This document shows positions 63,492-64,000 of a stretch of 64,000 nt of DNA, piece by piece (position 1 is the stretch's first letter; the number at the start of each line of letters is the position of its first letter). Position numbers and translations under genes: made by a program. The stretch lies in the NCBI RefSeq assembly GCF_014596565.1, contig NZ_NOIN01000002.1, positions 682,001 to 746,000 on the forward strand, given 5' to 3'. The notes beneath the pieces were generated by a model. The model saw nothing but the letters and a program-made list of their open reading frames with translations, had not been told where the DNA came from and did not search any database. The DNA comes from Pseudomonas sp. PSB18 (GTDB lineage: Bacteria; Pseudomonadota; Gammaproteobacteria; Pseudomonadales; Pseudomonadaceae).

Positions 63492-63516
63492 GGCTCTCAA
63501 CCTCCCCACGAACCCC

Positions 63517-63595
63517 TGTGGGAGCGAGCCTGCTCGCGATAGCGGTGCATCTGGCACACCGAGTCGCGTCTATCGCGAGCAGGCTCGCTCCCACA
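63517..63595. repeat. REP pair, family A, inside the cox operon
   Basis: TGTGGGAGCGAGCCTGCTCG at 63517 and inverted copy ending 63595, between coxA and ctaG. The hairpin may give coxA mRNA a different stability from the assembly genes. Confidence 0.92.
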
Positions 63596-63608
63596 AGGGC
63601 AACCGTGT

Positions 63609-64000
63609 TCATTTCACTTCCGGCGGCGTAGTAAAGGTGTGATACGGCGCCGGTGACGGCACGCTCCACTCCAGCCCTTCGGCGCCATCCCACGGCTTGG
63701 CCGGTGCTGGTGGGCCGCCGCGGATGGTCTTGATCACGATGAACAGGAAGAAGATCTGCGTGGTGCCGAACATGAACGCGCCGATGGACGAAACCATGTT
63801 GAAGTCGGCGAATTGCAGGTTGTAGTCCGGAATCCGCCGGGGCATGCCCGCCAGGCCGACGAAGTGCATGGGGAAGAACGCCATGTTCATCCCGATGAAC
63901 GACAGCCAGAAGTGCAGCTTGCCGAGGGTTTCGTCGTACATGTGGCCGGTCCATTTCGGCAGCCAGTAGTAGGCCGAGGCGAAGATCCCGAAGATCGCGC
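63609..64000 (-). CDS. coxA: Cytochrome c oxidase aa3 subunit I, C-terminal part (5' end outside window)
   Basis: 130 residues of the C-terminal end: YYWLPKWTGHMYDETLGKLH, the FIGMNMAFFPMHFVGLAGMPRRIPDY block (read in parts: FFPMHFVGLAGMPRR, IPDYNLQFADFN) and a final helix with FMFGTTQIFFLFIVIKTI. These are the last two or three helices of haem-copper oxidase subunit I, distal to the haem and CuB ligands, which lie beyond the window edge. Ends with the polar tail TTPPEVK. Confidence 0.96.
   Translation of the reverse strand, partial: AIFGIFASAYYWLPKWTGHMYDETLGKLHFWLSFIGMNMAFFPMHFVGLAGMPRRIPDYNLQFADFNMVSSIGAFMFGTTQIFFLFIVIKTIRGGPPAPAKPWDGAEGLEWSVPSPAPYHTFTTPPEVK

Overview
The window is chromosomal DNA of a fluorescent-type Pseudomonas. 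The evidence is dense, GC-rich coding, gene orders known from P. aeruginosa (polA-ersA-engB-cc4-dsbA-dgcH-ampDh2-kinB/algB; rsmB-fmt-def-tsaP-dprA-tsaC-qor-hemF-aroE; the aa3 oxidase cluster), and many Pseudomonas REP palindromes between genes. Both edges cut genes: polA lacks its 5' part on the left and coxA its 5' part on the right.

Layout. 1-14.4 kb: the polA 3' end, the AlgU-type sRNA ErsA, engB, two c-type cytochromes, dsbA, an EEP-fold phosphatase/nuclease coupled to the diguanylate cyclase DgcH, the amidase AmpDh2, a CSS-EAL phosphodiesterase, the alginate regulators KinB/AlgB, and a small envelope-stress cluster (DUF1328, Ivy-type lysozyme inhibitor). 15-25 kb: transport and membrane genes (GltP, an SpmAB-like fusion, DUF5924, M16 peptidase, Na/Pi cotransporter, TerC, CitMHS citrate carrier). 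25-31.6 kb: small metabolic genes, then the choline-sulfate locus (LysR regulator, betC, choX, SulP). 31.7-42.6 kb: conserved housekeeping genes aroE, hemF, qor, tsaC, dprA, tsaP, def, fmt, rsmB, trkA. 42.6-49.9 kb: accessory genes: two small secreted proteins divergent from an OmpR-type two-component system, a ferric-reductase-like membrane protein, two alpha/beta hydrolases, a secreted EEP-fold enzyme and small hypotheticals. 57.8-64 kb: assembly and structural genes of the aa3 cytochrome c oxidase on the minus strand (coxA, ctaG, coxC, surf1, a small protein, ctaA, cyoE, sco1) with one tiny gene on the opposite strand.

The most interesting part is an AT-rich island at about 51.19-56.84 kb, inserted beside a decayed HxlR/QorB divergon and a tRNA-Ser-like 3' fragment. 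It holds three overlapping genes: a 1135-residue soluble protein with helical/TPR-like repeats and a C-terminal GHKL ATPase domain, a stand-alone receiver, and a receiver fused to a purine-nucleoside-phosphorylase-type nucleosidase. This matches the architecture of the anti-phage defensive two-component system Detocs (DtcA-DtcB-DtcC), in which the kinase is thought to activate an ATP-cleaving effector while DtcB buffers the phosphate signal. The system type is therefore probably described, but this locus has features worth testing: a TTG start on the effector, a 10-codon leader overlapping dtcA, and receivers without the usual lysine.

Regulatory elements found by eye include the ErsA promoter and terminator, a sigma-54-like site, a 10-bp-spaced direct repeat before the two-component system, a structured leader before the DUF6124 gene, and at least three families of intergenic palindromic repeats. 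All functional statements rest on motifs, family knowledge and gene order; no search was run.
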